A stretch of 56,846 nucleotides of DNA from Phycisphaerae bacterium (GTDB taxonomy: Bacteria > Planctomycetota > Phycisphaerae > UBA1845): positions 1-56,846 of the forward strand of contig JAJDDW010000017.1 in NCBI GenBank assembly GCA_029260115.1, read 5' to 3'. Positions 34,859 through 42,650 of this stretch are shown here, in pieces (within the stretch, counting starts at the first letter, position 1; each line of letters starts with the position of its first letter). The notes below the pieces were generated by a model that was given only the letters and a program-made list of their open reading frames with translations, did not search any database and was not told the origin of the DNA. Position numbers and translations under genes: made by a program.

Positions 34859-35746
34859 ATGATTTCGCAACAGCCAGACGTTATCGATTTGATCCGAGCC
34901 GCCAAGCAGGAAGACCTCGGCAGCGGTGACATCACCGCTGCACTCATGGAGTCCCCTGCCCAACCAGCTAAATTCAATTTAATTGCCAAACAAGCCGGCG
35001 TCTTCGCCGGAAATGAAATCGCAGCCGCCATCCTCGCAGAGTACGATTCGGAAATCGAAATCGAATGGACTGACCAAGGCCGTGACGGCTTCGTCTTCTC
35101 CGATGGACCGACCACCCTAGCGACCCTCACCGGCCCGCTCAGTGCGGTCCTCTCTGCAGAGCGTGTCCTATTAAATTTTCTACAACGACTATGCGGAGTC
35201 GCCACAGCCACAAATCGCTATGTACAAGCGATTGTAGACACCTCGGCCAAGGTCTACGACACCCGAAAAACAACGCCCGGCTGGCGCAGTTTAGAAAAAT
35301 ATGCCGTCCGTTGTGGCCAAGGTTTCAACCACCGCACCGGCCTATTCGACGCCATTCTCATCAAAGATAATCACCTAGCTGGCGTAACAGCACAACGATT
35401 CGCTTCGACCATCTTCGACCTACTCAATAGAATCGACCCCAGCGTCGACAAGCCAACCTTCGTAGAAGTCGAGGTCGACAATCTCGACCAATACGAACAA
35501 CTTTTCAAAGTAGTCGGCGTCGACATCATCCTACTCGACAATTTTTCTCTAGAAGACTTAGAAACTGCCGTCGCACTACGCAATGAACAAGACCTACAAG
35601 GTAAGGTCGAGTTAGAAGCTTCCGGCGGCATCACGCTTGACACCATCAGGGCCGTAGCGATGACCGGCGTAGACCGAATTTCCGTCGGCGCGATCACGCA
35701 CTCAGCCACGGCGTTAGACCTCTCGCTGGAGCGCATTCTATGCTAA
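34859..35746 (+). CDS. nadC: Nicotinate-nucleotide pyrophosphorylase (quinolinate phosphoribosyltransferase)
   Basis: 295 aa. It converts quinolinate and PRPP to nicotinate mononucleotide in NAD synthesis. Family motifs: AAKQEDLGSGDITAALM, AERVLLNFLQRLCGVAT, YDTRKTTPGWRSLEKYAVRCG, GQGFNHRTGLFDAILIKDNHL, VEVEVDNLDQY, LLDNF and LEASGGITLDTIRAVAMTGVD. The last block closes with RISVGAITHS. ATG 34859 is 1 nt after the selD stop, and the end overlaps the next gene by 7 nt, so all three are probably translated from one message. nadA and nadB are not nearby, and the pairing with selD has no obvious metabolic reason. Confidence 0.95.
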   Translation: MISQQPDVIDLIRAAKQEDLGSGDITAALMESPAQPAKFNLIAKQAGVFAGNEIAAAILAEYDSEIEIEWTDQGRDGFVFSDGPTTLATLTGPLSAVLSAERVLLNFLQRLCGVATATNRYVQAIVDTSAKVYDTRKTTPGWRSLEKYAVRCGQGFNHRTGLFDAILIKDNHLAGVTAQRFASTIFDLLNRIDPSVDKPTFVEVEVDNLDQYEQLFKVVGVDIILLDNFSLEDLETAVALRNEQDLQGKVELEASGGITLDTIRAVAMTGVDRISVGAITHSATALDLSLERILC

Positions 35747-36795
35747 CCAGCGGTGTGTTCGGCTACCTCGCAGATTATTTTGTATGGTGCCTGCTGCTTC
35801 TCTCCTTGCTCATTCACACCTGGTGTTTCTTTCAATATTTCCCAAAAAAACGCTGGCGAAAATCCGGCCTGGCGCTGGGTAACTCGCTGATTTTTCTATC
35901 GCTATTAGGCATCGTCTCGCTTGCGGCTGAAAGCTATATCCGCTTCACCGTCGTCGAGACCGATGCCTTCGGTATGTCACTACCCGCCCGCCGCTGGTTC
36001 GCGCTACATACCAGGCTAAATGAAATGGGATGCCGCGATAAGGAATGGTCAGTGGATAAGTCTGATGGTATACCTCGCATCGCTTTCGTGGGGGATTCTT
36101 TCGCCTATGGCTGGGGCATCAAAGATGTAGCCAACCGCTTTACAGACATCATCCAAGCTCGTTTCGACAAGAAACAACCCCACCATACCGAGGTGATGAA
36201 CGTAGCTAAACCTGGCTGGGGGACCGAAAAACAAATCAATCCAATCGAGGATATGATTGATCGATACCACGTTGACGAAATCGTGTTGTGTTACGTACCC
36301 AACGACATCGAAAGGCTTTTACCGACCAGCCAAGAATTCAACCCCACCAAGCCGCCTAACTCCGGATTTTTCAATCTTGATAGCTCTTGCCTCGTGGATT
36401 ATCTCTATCGCCGGGTTTGGCTACCGCGCATTCCCACCGTCCGCGTATACCACGATTGGCTAGCGAATGGTTACTCAGACCCAGAAATTTGGAACCTCCA
36501 GCAGCAGCAACTTGAAAGCATCGCTCACTACTGTCGGCAGCACGACGTCACGTTGCGCGTCGTACTACTACCCTTCATCAAAACTGGAGGGCAAAAATAC
36601 GATGCCCCCTCACTACACAGCGCGCTCACCAATTTCTTCAATGATATAAACGTAGACGTGCTCGATCTTCTTCCCGAAATCTCAAACGTCGATAGCCAGT
36701 CGCTAGTCGTCAACAAGCTAGACGCACACCCCAACGAAAAAGCACATGCCATCTTCGCCGAAGCCATCTGGAACGCATTCTACAAGAATCAGTAA
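35740..36795 (+). CDS. Membrane-anchored SGNH-hydrolase-like protein
   Basis: 351 aa. Two N-terminal hydrophobic segments (YFVWCLLLLSLLIHTWCFF; ALGNSLIFLSLLGIVSLAA) precede a periplasmic domain. Its block I is RIAFVGDSFAYGWGI (catalytic Ser in GDSF), the glycine block is VMNVAKPGWGTEKQ, and the asparagine block is VLCYVPNDIERL. Near the end DAHPNEKAHAIFAEAIW supplies the Asp and His. The set S, G, N, D-x-H is therefore present. Such enzymes deacylate or esterify sugars, lipids or wall polymers; the target is unknown. It overlaps nadC by 7 nt. Confidence 0.82.
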   Translation: MLTSGVFGYLADYFVWCLLLLSLLIHTWCFFQYFPKKRWRKSGLALGNSLIFLSLLGIVSLAAESYIRFTVVETDAFGMSLPARRWFALHTRLNEMGCRDKEWSVDKSDGIPRIAFVGDSFAYGWGIKDVANRFTDIIQARFDKKQPHHTEVMNVAKPGWGTEKQINPIEDMIDRYHVDEIVLCYVPNDIERLLPTSQEFNPTKPPNSGFFNLDSSCLVDYLYRRVWLPRIPTVRVYHDWLANGYSDPEIWNLQQQQLESIAHYCRQHDVTLRVVLLPFIKTGGQKYDAPSLHSALTNFFNDINVDVLDLLPEISNVDSQSLVVNKLDAHPNEKAHAIFAEAIWNAFYKNQ

Positions 36796-36899
36796 AACGT
36801 GTTGATTCACAGAGCCGCGTGCGAAACAAAATCCCGATCCATCGGGAGCCTGCACCGCGTCTAAATCGCGATGTGACAATAAAAAGTCGACCGTTGGCG

Positions 36900-37100
36900 C
36901 TAAATCTTAATATCGAAATGTCCCTGGCCATGACTCTTCTGCGCTTCAAAAGACTCAGCCGCACTTTCCAACAAAGATATCGCAGCCTCCCCCTGGGCCT
37001 TAGCCACATCGAGCGTTTTCTTCAGCACAGCCGTACCAACCTTATTCTGTGTTTCAGCAGCTTTGAGCGCCGATATGTCTGACGCAGTAGGAATTTGCAT
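36900..37100 (-). CDS. YjfB-family small protein (putative motility protein)
   Basis: 66 aa. The sequence IGTAVLKKTLD-type block (here VGTAVLKKTLDVAKAQGEAA), preceded by ISALKAAETQN, matches the YjfB family annotated as a putative motility protein in firmicutes and others. It is short, helical and soluble, with no signal peptide. ATG 37100; ribosome site weak. No flagellar gene lies in the window, so the motility link rests on the family name alone. The flanking gap 37101-37434 has no other feature. Confidence 0.7.
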   Translation of the reverse strand: MQIPTASDISALKAAETQNKVGTAVLKKTLDVAKAQGEAAISLLESAAESFEAQKSHGQGHFDIKI

Positions 37101-37434
37101 AATTCAGCCCTATCAAATGCCATGATCAGCTAGCGCGTAAAACAACAGTTGCCTCACGACACCACTGATCATACGTTAAATCGACCATTACAGCCGTGAA
37201 CTTTGCACCTACCATGACGTCCAATAATGCCTGATGGGAATCACTTAGATATGTGAATGAAGCATGGCGCAATTTGTTTCGCACTGGCCTCTATTTGCAG
37301 TTCATCCAGGCAAGCCGATTGACTGTAGTCATGCAAGGGCTATTATCCGATCGAGTGAGGAACTAAAAACGGGTAAAAAACCGCAATTATTGTCAGGCCA
37401 AAATTTCAAGAACCAGCTACAAGGAAAAAGCAAA

Positions 37435-38649
37435 ATGATCGTGGGAAAACAGTTTCGAATTTTGGGATTAGCATGTGCGATGGCACTTCTTGCCTCCGGA
37501 GCGAGTATGACCTTAGCCGAAAACGATCGAAGCCCTCGTATCATTCGCCCCCCAGATGATCGTACGGATTTTTATGCCACTACTTCGATGCTTCAAGGCA
37601 TTGGCAACTCGGTCTGCGCACAAATCACAACCGACTTGCTAGTCGACAACGGAGACGGAACATTCACGATCAACGCTGGCACACTAGGCACCGACTTCGA
37701 TCCACTGTGCAACGGCGAACGCTTCAGCGACCAACCGACTGCAGCTTCCTGCACCGCGACATTAGTCGGTGATGACATATTAATTACCGCAGGCCACTGC
37801 CTTGATGATGCCGGCACGCGAACCGACCTTAGCACAATCTACTTTGTATTCGATTACGCCGTCCGCCAACAAAATGTCAATCCTGAAACCTTCACCACCG
37901 ACCAGGTCTTCCGCGCGACCGAAATTCTCGGCCTGGCCAATGTAGATGGAACAGCCAACGACTGGGCGGTCGTCAAACTAGACCGTAAAGTTACAGGCCG
38001 CACGCCGGTCACGGTACGATCAACAGGAGCAATTGCAGAAGCACAAAGCATCGTAGCCATCGGCTTTGGCGCAGGTTTACCCATGAAGTTTTCCGGCAAC
38101 GCCACGGTACAAGCTATTGTCGAATTCGGTTTCGAAGCTGACTTAGACATCATCGGCGGCAACTCCGGAGGCCCTATCATCGACGCAACAACCGGCATGA
38201 TTGAAGGCGTCGTCAGCGCCGACCAAGCCATCGAAGACTACTTCCAAGACGGCACTTGCTTCCGAGCAGCCGTCTGTCCGCAAGACCCCCAATGCGACGA
38301 TAGCTTCACACTGTTGTCTTCGATCATGACCGCAGATTTCCAATCTACCATCCAGACAGCCATCGCGGGAAGCAACACGGGCGGCGGTACCGACGGTGGT
38401 ACTGGCACTGACCCCAACGGCGATACAACCGACGCTGACAATGACGGCGTAGCCGACGAAGACGACTTATGCGCGGCCACACCCGCAGATGCCGAAGTTG
38501 ATAGCGATGGCTGCGAACTAGACGACGCAACCAACGGAAACGATAACAGCGGCGGAACCACAGGCAGCCCCGCACCATGCGGCGTAACCGGCTTCATCCC
38601 ATTCACTTTCATGATGCTAGGACTAACTTTGATCCGACGCCGGCGCTAG
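37435..38649 (+). CDS. Secreted trypsin-like serine protease with Asp-repeat linker and C-terminal anchor
   Basis: 404 aa from ATG 37435 (AAGGA 9 nt upstream); open sequence upstream to 37264 is not signal-like. A signal peptide (ILGLACAMALLASGASMTLAE) is followed by an S1-family protease domain. Its catalytic histidine is in DDILITAGHCLDDAG, its aspartate in GTANDWAVVKLDRKV and its serine in IIGGNSGGPIIDATTG. A Gly/Thr linker then runs into a thrombospondin-3-like calcium repeat (DADNDGVADEDDLC). The last 25 residues are a helix flanked by Cys and RRRR (CGVTGFIPFTFMMLG, LTLIRRRR), which looks like a sorting signal handled by a rhombosortase/exosortase-like system or a simple anchor. The substrate is unknown. 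Confidence 0.88.
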   Translation: MIVGKQFRILGLACAMALLASGASMTLAENDRSPRIIRPPDDRTDFYATTSMLQGIGNSVCAQITTDLLVDNGDGTFTINAGTLGTDFDPLCNGERFSDQPTAASCTATLVGDDILITAGHCLDDAGTRTDLSTIYFVFDYAVRQQNVNPETFTTDQVFRATEILGLANVDGTANDWAVVKLDRKVTGRTPVTVRSTGAIAEAQSIVAIGFGAGLPMKFSGNATVQAIVEFGFEADLDIIGGNSGGPIIDATTGMIEGVVSADQAIEDYFQDGTCFRAAVCPQDPQCDDSFTLLSSIMTADFQSTIQTAIAGSNTGGGTDGGTGTDPNGDTTDADNDGVADEDDLCAATPADAEVDSDGCELDDATNGNDNSGGTTGSPAPCGVTGFIPFTFMMLGLTLIRRRR

Positions 38650-38690
38650 CGACAAACCATTCTGATGCCTGGTAACATCGTGCCAATGCC

Positions 38691-38717
38691 GTCGTGTGGC
38701 ATGCCACCCACGGCGCG
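38691..38717. repeat. GTGGCATGCCAC palindrome, repeat family B
   Basis: GTGGCATGCCAC (38696-38707) is a perfect 12-bp palindrome with weaker outer pairing (CCGT at 38689-38692 with ACGG at 38710-38713). It lies 46 bp after the protease stop. 14 bases, GGCATGCCACCCAC, are identical to 32276-32289, and GTGGCATGCC recurs at 43457. A dispersed repeat is likely; it could also help end transcription. Confidence 0.55.
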
Positions 38718-38794
38718 ACTTCGTATTCCGTGCGGCGTAAGGTATAGGTCGTGCTATGGCATAACGATTGCTGCAATTATTTTAGCCAATGATG

Positions 38795-39454
38795 CTAACA
38801 GACTCTGTCTACCAGATGGGTGACGACCCCTTGGATGGCGAAGTCTCGCGAGTCGTCTATGAGCATTGGCTCGACGCGCGGATTGTCGCCTCGGAGGATG
38901 ACCAAGGTTTTCTTGGCCCGTTGCTCTACCCAGACCCGCTTGAGCGTTGGCTCACCGTCGACAAGGCACGCACATATACGGCCTTGCACATGCAGCGGGT
39001 CGACGTCGGCGCGGTAGTGGACCAGCACGATGTCACCAGGCTTGAGCGTCGGCTCCATGCTATCGAAGGAAAGCCTTAAACAATAATATTCCGACGACCA
39101 CTGATGACGAAGCACGGGGAACATCTCAAGCTGCTGCTGAGATTGGGCTGGCGGGCCTGCAGGGATTGACCCGAACAGTGGCAGCTCTCGGGTTTCCAAA
39201 GGCTGGGGCGCGTCGTGATCATTCCCGCCACCTATGAGCACGCCCTGCGGTAAATCCAGTGCCACGGCCAGGGCATCCAGAGTCCGCTTACGAGCGTTGG
39301 CCTTGCCTCTTTCTATGGATGATAAATAACCTTGATTGACATTGGCGGAGTCGGCTAACATTGCCTGCGTCATATCCAGTTCTAGCCGTCGCCGCCGAAT
39401 CCGGTCTCCCACCGATTCCGAAGCCCGACGCTCAATGCGTGTATTGATGTTCAT
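38795..39454 (-). CDS. LexA/CI-like repressor with S24 autoprotease domain
   Basis: 219 aa from ATG 39454 (a TTG at 39475 would add 7). The N-terminal Cro/CI-type helix-turn-helix is LDMTQAMLADSANVNQGYLS followed by SIERGKANARKRTLDALAVALDLP. After a linker comes an Ala-Gly cleavage site in GSIPAGPPAQ. The S24 peptidase follows, with the catalytic serine in FDSMEPTLKPGDIVLV and the lysine in GEPTLKRVWV. The protein should cleave itself, perhaps on RecA filaments, and release its targets. Direct repeats overlap its own predicted promoter. No phage or SOS genes are adjacent, so its regulon is unknown. Confidence 0.9.
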   Translation of the reverse strand: MNINTRIERRASESVGDRIRRRRLELDMTQAMLADSANVNQGYLSSIERGKANARKRTLDALAVALDLPQGVLIGGGNDHDAPQPLETRELPLFGSIPAGPPAQSQQQLEMFPVLRHQWSSEYYCLRLSFDSMEPTLKPGDIVLVHYRADVDPLHVQGRICACLVDGEPTLKRVWVEQRAKKTLVILRGDNPRVEPMLIDDSRDFAIQGVVTHLVDRVC

Positions 39455-39455
39455 T

Positions 39456-39492
39456 GCAATAATATTGTACAGCAATAATTTCTAGCGGCAAA
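39456..39492 (-). promoter_or_regulatory. Predicted promoter and operator of the S24 repressor
   Basis: On the minus strand TTTGCC (-35) and TACAAT (-10) are 17 bp apart. Two direct repeats ATTATTGC (39472-39479 and 39456-39463), separated by TGTACAAT, overlap the -10 and the expected start site. Transcription would begin about 3 nt before ATG 39454, and no ribosome site is visible, so the message may be leaderless. The repeats are a plausible autoregulatory operator. Confidence 0.45.
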
Positions 39493-39639
39493 CATCCACA
39501 TGGATCACTGCTCGTCATCATCAGTCGCACTACGTAGGTAGGATGGCCTAGGTCGGGTGGCATATAACACTCTTCCCGTTGTCAGCCGTCGACTTTACCG
39601 GTAATCGCAAAATTACTAAGAATTGATTATGATGCTGAC

Positions 39640-40260
39640 ATGAGTATCGACACCATCGTCACCGATCTACCCTTGCGATATAGCACGCCTAGCGAATGGG
39701 TAGCGCTTGTAATGCAAGAGCCGCTTGCCCTGCTTAACGATCATGCCCATCTGGAAAAAAAGGCGGCTGGAAATGCGTTGGACTTGCTGAATCGCTGGCC
39801 CGAGCCGAACCCGCCGGAGAATTGGGTTAAGGTTATGACCGCTATCGCTCGGGACGAAGTGGAGCATCTCGCGATCGTCGTGCGGCTACTCGCCCGTCGC
39901 GGCGGGGAACTCACGCGCTATCATCGTAATCCTTACGCCGCTCAGCTGCATCAATTAGTCCGCATGGGACAAGGTCGAGACGAACTCATGGACCGGCTCA
40001 TGATTAGCGCGTTAATTGAGGCCCGTTCATGCGAGCGATTTGCAGTCATGGCTAAGCATTGCCTAGATGAGGAGCTGGCTCGACTATACGCCGATCTTTA
40101 CACGTCCGAAGCTGGGCATTACCAAATTTTCATTGGCTTAGCACGCGAATTGCCGCAAATTCGCTTGGTGGACCAGCGGTGGGAAGAAATGCTCGACGCC
40201 GAAGCCGGGATTATTTCCACCCAACCGCCAGGGCCTAGTATGCATAGCGGGTTATCATAA
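39640..40260 (+). CDS. miaE: tRNA 2-methylthio-N6-isopentenyladenosine hydroxylase (MiaE family)
   Basis: 206 aa ferritin-like di-iron oxygenase that hydroxylates the isopentenyl group of ms2i6A37 in tRNA. The iron-binding helices are visible: DHAHLEKKAAGNAL, ARDEVEHLAIVVRLLARRGG, SALIEARSCERFAVMA and DLYTSEAGHYQIFIGLA, giving two E-x2-H pairs plus single glutamates. The YHRNPYAAQL segment is also family-typical. ATG 39640; there is no strong ribosome site. It stands alone, and miaA/miaB are not in view. MiaE was first known from gammaproteobacteria, but homologues are scattered more widely. Confidence 0.88.
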   Translation: MSIDTIVTDLPLRYSTPSEWVALVMQEPLALLNDHAHLEKKAAGNALDLLNRWPEPNPPENWVKVMTAIARDEVEHLAIVVRLLARRGGELTRYHRNPYAAQLHQLVRMGQGRDELMDRLMISALIEARSCERFAVMAKHCLDEELARLYADLYTSEAGHYQIFIGLARELPQIRLVDQRWEEMLDAEAGIISTQPPGPSMHSGLS

Positions 40261-40357
40261 GAATTACCATCAAATACCTCAACACGCTATCTACGTACAC
40301 CCCTAGCAATAATCCACGAAAAGTGTTGTACCTCTGTTTGCGAATAGCTTAGAAAGG

Positions 40358-40383
40358 CCTGGGTAAGCTGAGGTTTACCCAGG
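40358..40383. repeat. CCTGGGTAA hairpin (GGGTAAGC family, copy 2)
   Basis: CCTGGGTAA-GCTGAGGT-TTACCCAGG, a perfect 9-bp stem, lies between convergent miaE and the VOC gene. It shares GGGTAAGC with the hairpin at 33724. There is no T-run, so it may be a repeat; a weak bidirectional terminator is also possible. Confidence 0.5.
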
Positions 40384-40457
40384 TCACGCAAGCTTAATAA
40401 CTAAGCCACGTAATTTCAGTATACATGCCGCCCACTTTGTAATCTGAGCTTACTATT

Positions 40458-40958
40458 TTAGTTTTGACAAGCTGAGCCTTGTTCGGCCATCTGTTTGAAA
40501 AAATCTTCTGCGCCTTGGTTGATTTCCTCTGGCGTTAAATCTTTAATACGGGTCGCAATGCCCCAAACGTGGCCGAACGGGTCTTGAATTTTTCCGTAAC
40601 GATCACCCCAGAAGGCATCCATCGCTGGCATCGTAGCTGTCGCGCCAGCTTTAACGGCTTGGTCGTAAATCGCATCAACATCTTTAACGTATAAATGAAT
40701 GGATACTGTTGTACCATTAAGCGTCTGCGGAGATTTCGGTCCATCACACTGTGGCATTTCACTGGCCAACATGACAATAGAATTACCAATACGAAGCTCG
40801 GCATGCATCACGCCCTGCCCGCCCGGACCTGGCATGCGGCAAATCTCTTCTGCGCCAAACGCCTGCTTATAAAACTCAATCGCCTTTGCCGCATCCTGCA
40901 CGACTAAGTGAGTGGAAACGCTATTGAAGCCTGCTGGGATTGGATTAGCTGCTGCCAT
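40458..40958 (-). CDS. VOC-superfamily (glyoxalase/PhnB-like) protein
   Basis: 166 aa with two beta-alpha-beta-beta-beta modules. Module 1 is STHLVVQDAAKAIEFYKQAFGAEE and then GVMHAELRIGNSIVMLASE. Module 2 is TVSIHLYVKDVDAIYDQAVKAGA and then FWGDRYGKIQDPFGHVWGIAT. The metal-ligand pattern (His, Glu, His, Asp-region) resembles PhnB-like proteins; substrate unknown. A C-terminal helical tail of about 30 residues follows (LTPEEINQGAEDFFKQM). ATG 40958 has AGGAGC 8 nt upstream. It lies 165 bp after the SRPBCC gene on the same strand, and this family is often found with AHSA1-type proteins. Confidence 0.88.
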   Translation of the reverse strand: MAAANPIPAGFNSVSTHLVVQDAAKAIEFYKQAFGAEEICRMPGPGGQGVMHAELRIGNSIVMLASEMPQCDGPKSPQTLNGTTVSIHLYVKDVDAIYDQAVKAGATATMPAMDAFWGDRYGKIQDPFGHVWGIATRIKDLTPEEINQGAEDFFKQMAEQGSACQN

Positions 40959-41123
40959 GATAATTTGCTCCTATTAATTGATGACACTTTCTTTCACACG
41001 GCCAACCTAACACAAAGCTAACAATAAGTCAAGAACATTATTTTCTCATTCTGGCGGCACGATTTCCGTATGGCGTTAGCTGTACAGTATTTTACATCCT
41101 CAAACATCGCATTCTCGGTGGTT

Positions 41124-42173
41124 TTATTTATTGGCGGACGATGCGGAAAAATAGTTATTAAGCGCTTTGAGCGTCCATTCGTTTCCTACTTGAAAAAACT
41201 GCTTCATCTGTTGTGATTGTTCGCTCGAATCATATCCCATACCCACAATACGAATGCGCGAGCGCTTCGGTGATAACGCCTCGAAGTACAGGACGGACCA
41301 TGTCTTAGCTATGGCGTCCATAAATGGGAATGAAGCGGGAGGCTTGGTCGCTTTGAGCGAAATCATGCGGCGGGGGTCGAAACAAAGCACGGTGTTTTCA
41401 ATCGTATTTGGGTCTCCGAGCTTGCCGTCTGCGTGATAGTTTGCCAGCATCTTGCCACCAACCTTCATGTCGATTTGAGCCAACGGAGCCATCCACTCAG
41501 CCATGCTTTTAGACGTAGAGAAAGCATCCCATACTAACCCTATGGGCGCGTCAATTTCAATCTCCTGGACTAATGGTGGCATACTTTCGATATTATTTTT
41601 CTGAGATGGCGCATCAGTTTTCGATATTTTTTCATCTCTTTTGATCGTATCAGCGGCGGAGTCCGTTTGTAAATATTCGTTCAGCCGTTGTAGTTTACTT
41701 ACGTTACCCTTCTCGAACAAGGCAAGCATTTGTTGAGCAGCTTCGCCAGGACCATAGCCATGACTGGCGACGCGCACGCGTGTTTGGCTTTTACTCAAAC
41801 TATCGCAATAAACAATCGTCCAAATTTTTAGATAGGCGTCACGAGAAGGTAAATCTTTTGGTACTGACACTGGCTGAAAGGCGATCATGCGGTTAGTTTC
41901 GTAAGTCAGAATGCGTGTCTCAAAAGTACTCTTATCCCCAAGCACGGCACTGGCGTCATAGCTGGTGCGAATGAGTCCGCCGACACACAGGTCCACGTCA
42001 GCTACTTTGACCGACCATTTTGTTAAATCTGCGGGATCGATAAAAGCCAGCCATACGCGATCGATGGGAGCGTCTATCACTGATTCTACTACAAATGAAG
42101 TACGCTGAGCCAGCGCATGAGAAGTCGAAGAAACAACGAAAACTACGATATACAATCCAAATTTATAACACAT
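41124..42173 (-). CDS. Exported protein with two SRPBCC (AHSA1-like) domains
   Basis: 349 aa from ATG 42173, which has AAGGAGT upstream. The start of an earlier open frame at 42224 overlaps the previous gene. A signal peptide (FGLYIVVFVVSSTSHALAQ) is followed by two homologous lipid-cavity domains. The first begins VESVIDAPIDRVWLAFIDPADLTKWS, and the second begins VQEIEIDAPIGLVWDAFSTSKSMAEWM (each quoted in part of its opening strand-helix). A Ser/Lys/Asp-rich linker separates them. Both end in a G-Y-G/D-x2-E-x-A/S-QQM helix. Tandem SRPBCC proteins bind hydrophobic ligands; export is unusual for AHSA1 relatives. It is part of a TetR-DUF1761-SRPBCC unit. Confidence 0.82.
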   Translation of the reverse strand: MCYKFGLYIVVFVVSSTSHALAQRTSFVVESVIDAPIDRVWLAFIDPADLTKWSVKVADVDLCVGGLIRTSYDASAVLGDKSTFETRILTYETNRMIAFQPVSVPKDLPSRDAYLKIWTIVYCDSLSKSQTRVRVASHGYGPGEAAQQMLALFEKGNVSKLQRLNEYLQTDSAADTIKRDEKISKTDAPSQKNNIESMPPLVQEIEIDAPIGLVWDAFSTSKSMAEWMAPLAQIDMKVGGKMLANYHADGKLGDPNTIENTVLCFDPRRMISLKATKPPASFPFMDAIAKTWSVLYFEALSPKRSRIRIVGMGYDSSEQSQQMKQFFQVGNEWTLKALNNYFSASSANK

Positions 42174-42210
42174 GCGAGACTCCTTGTTGACTCTAGCTTT
42201 CCTGACTATT

Positions 42211-42630
42211 TTAATGCCATCCACCGATGATGGCGCCTATCGTGACAAAACATATAAGTTCGTGAAACGTGTCAATACAAAATGCAGTAATCGATTTACT
42301 GTACGCCGCATTTTTGGATGCACACTGCGTCGCTGAAAAGCCTAACCAAAGTAAGACACTAAAAATCGCACCTTGCGCCGCTGACGTAATTCCCATTTGG
42401 GTAATCAAGAGTGACATGACCAACGCTAATAATAGATGGCTAAGAATAAATACTCCGAAATTACGCATCTGTTGTTTCTGCATGACCTTTAATTCGTCTT
42501 CCTTAAAGCCATGCGCACATACCCAAGCCTTAGCGAAGATAGCTCCGTACCAAGCGCCGCCAATAAAAAATGCGGCCATGGCAGCAACCGCCACGGCTAA
42601 CCAATTAACTACAGTAAAATCAAGGTTCAT
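42211..42630 (-). CDS. DUF1761 membrane protein
   Basis: 139 aa with four predicted helices. The opening VNWLAVAVAAMAAFFIGGAWYG and the middle FILSHLLLALVMSLLITQMG match the DUF1761 family of small inner-membrane proteins without known function. ATG 42630 has TAGGAGAG upstream. It is 20 bp after the TetR gene and 37 bp before the SRPBCC start, so these are co-transcribed. Probably TetR-controlled. Confidence 0.85.
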   Translation of the reverse strand: MNLDFTVVNWLAVAVAAMAAFFIGGAWYGAIFAKAWVCAHGFKEDELKVMQKQQMRNFGVFILSHLLLALVMSLLITQMGITSAAQGAIFSVLLWLGFSATQCASKNAAYSKSITAFCIDTFHELICFVTIGAIIGGWH

Positions 42631-42650
42631 TCATTTCTCTCCTAACAATA

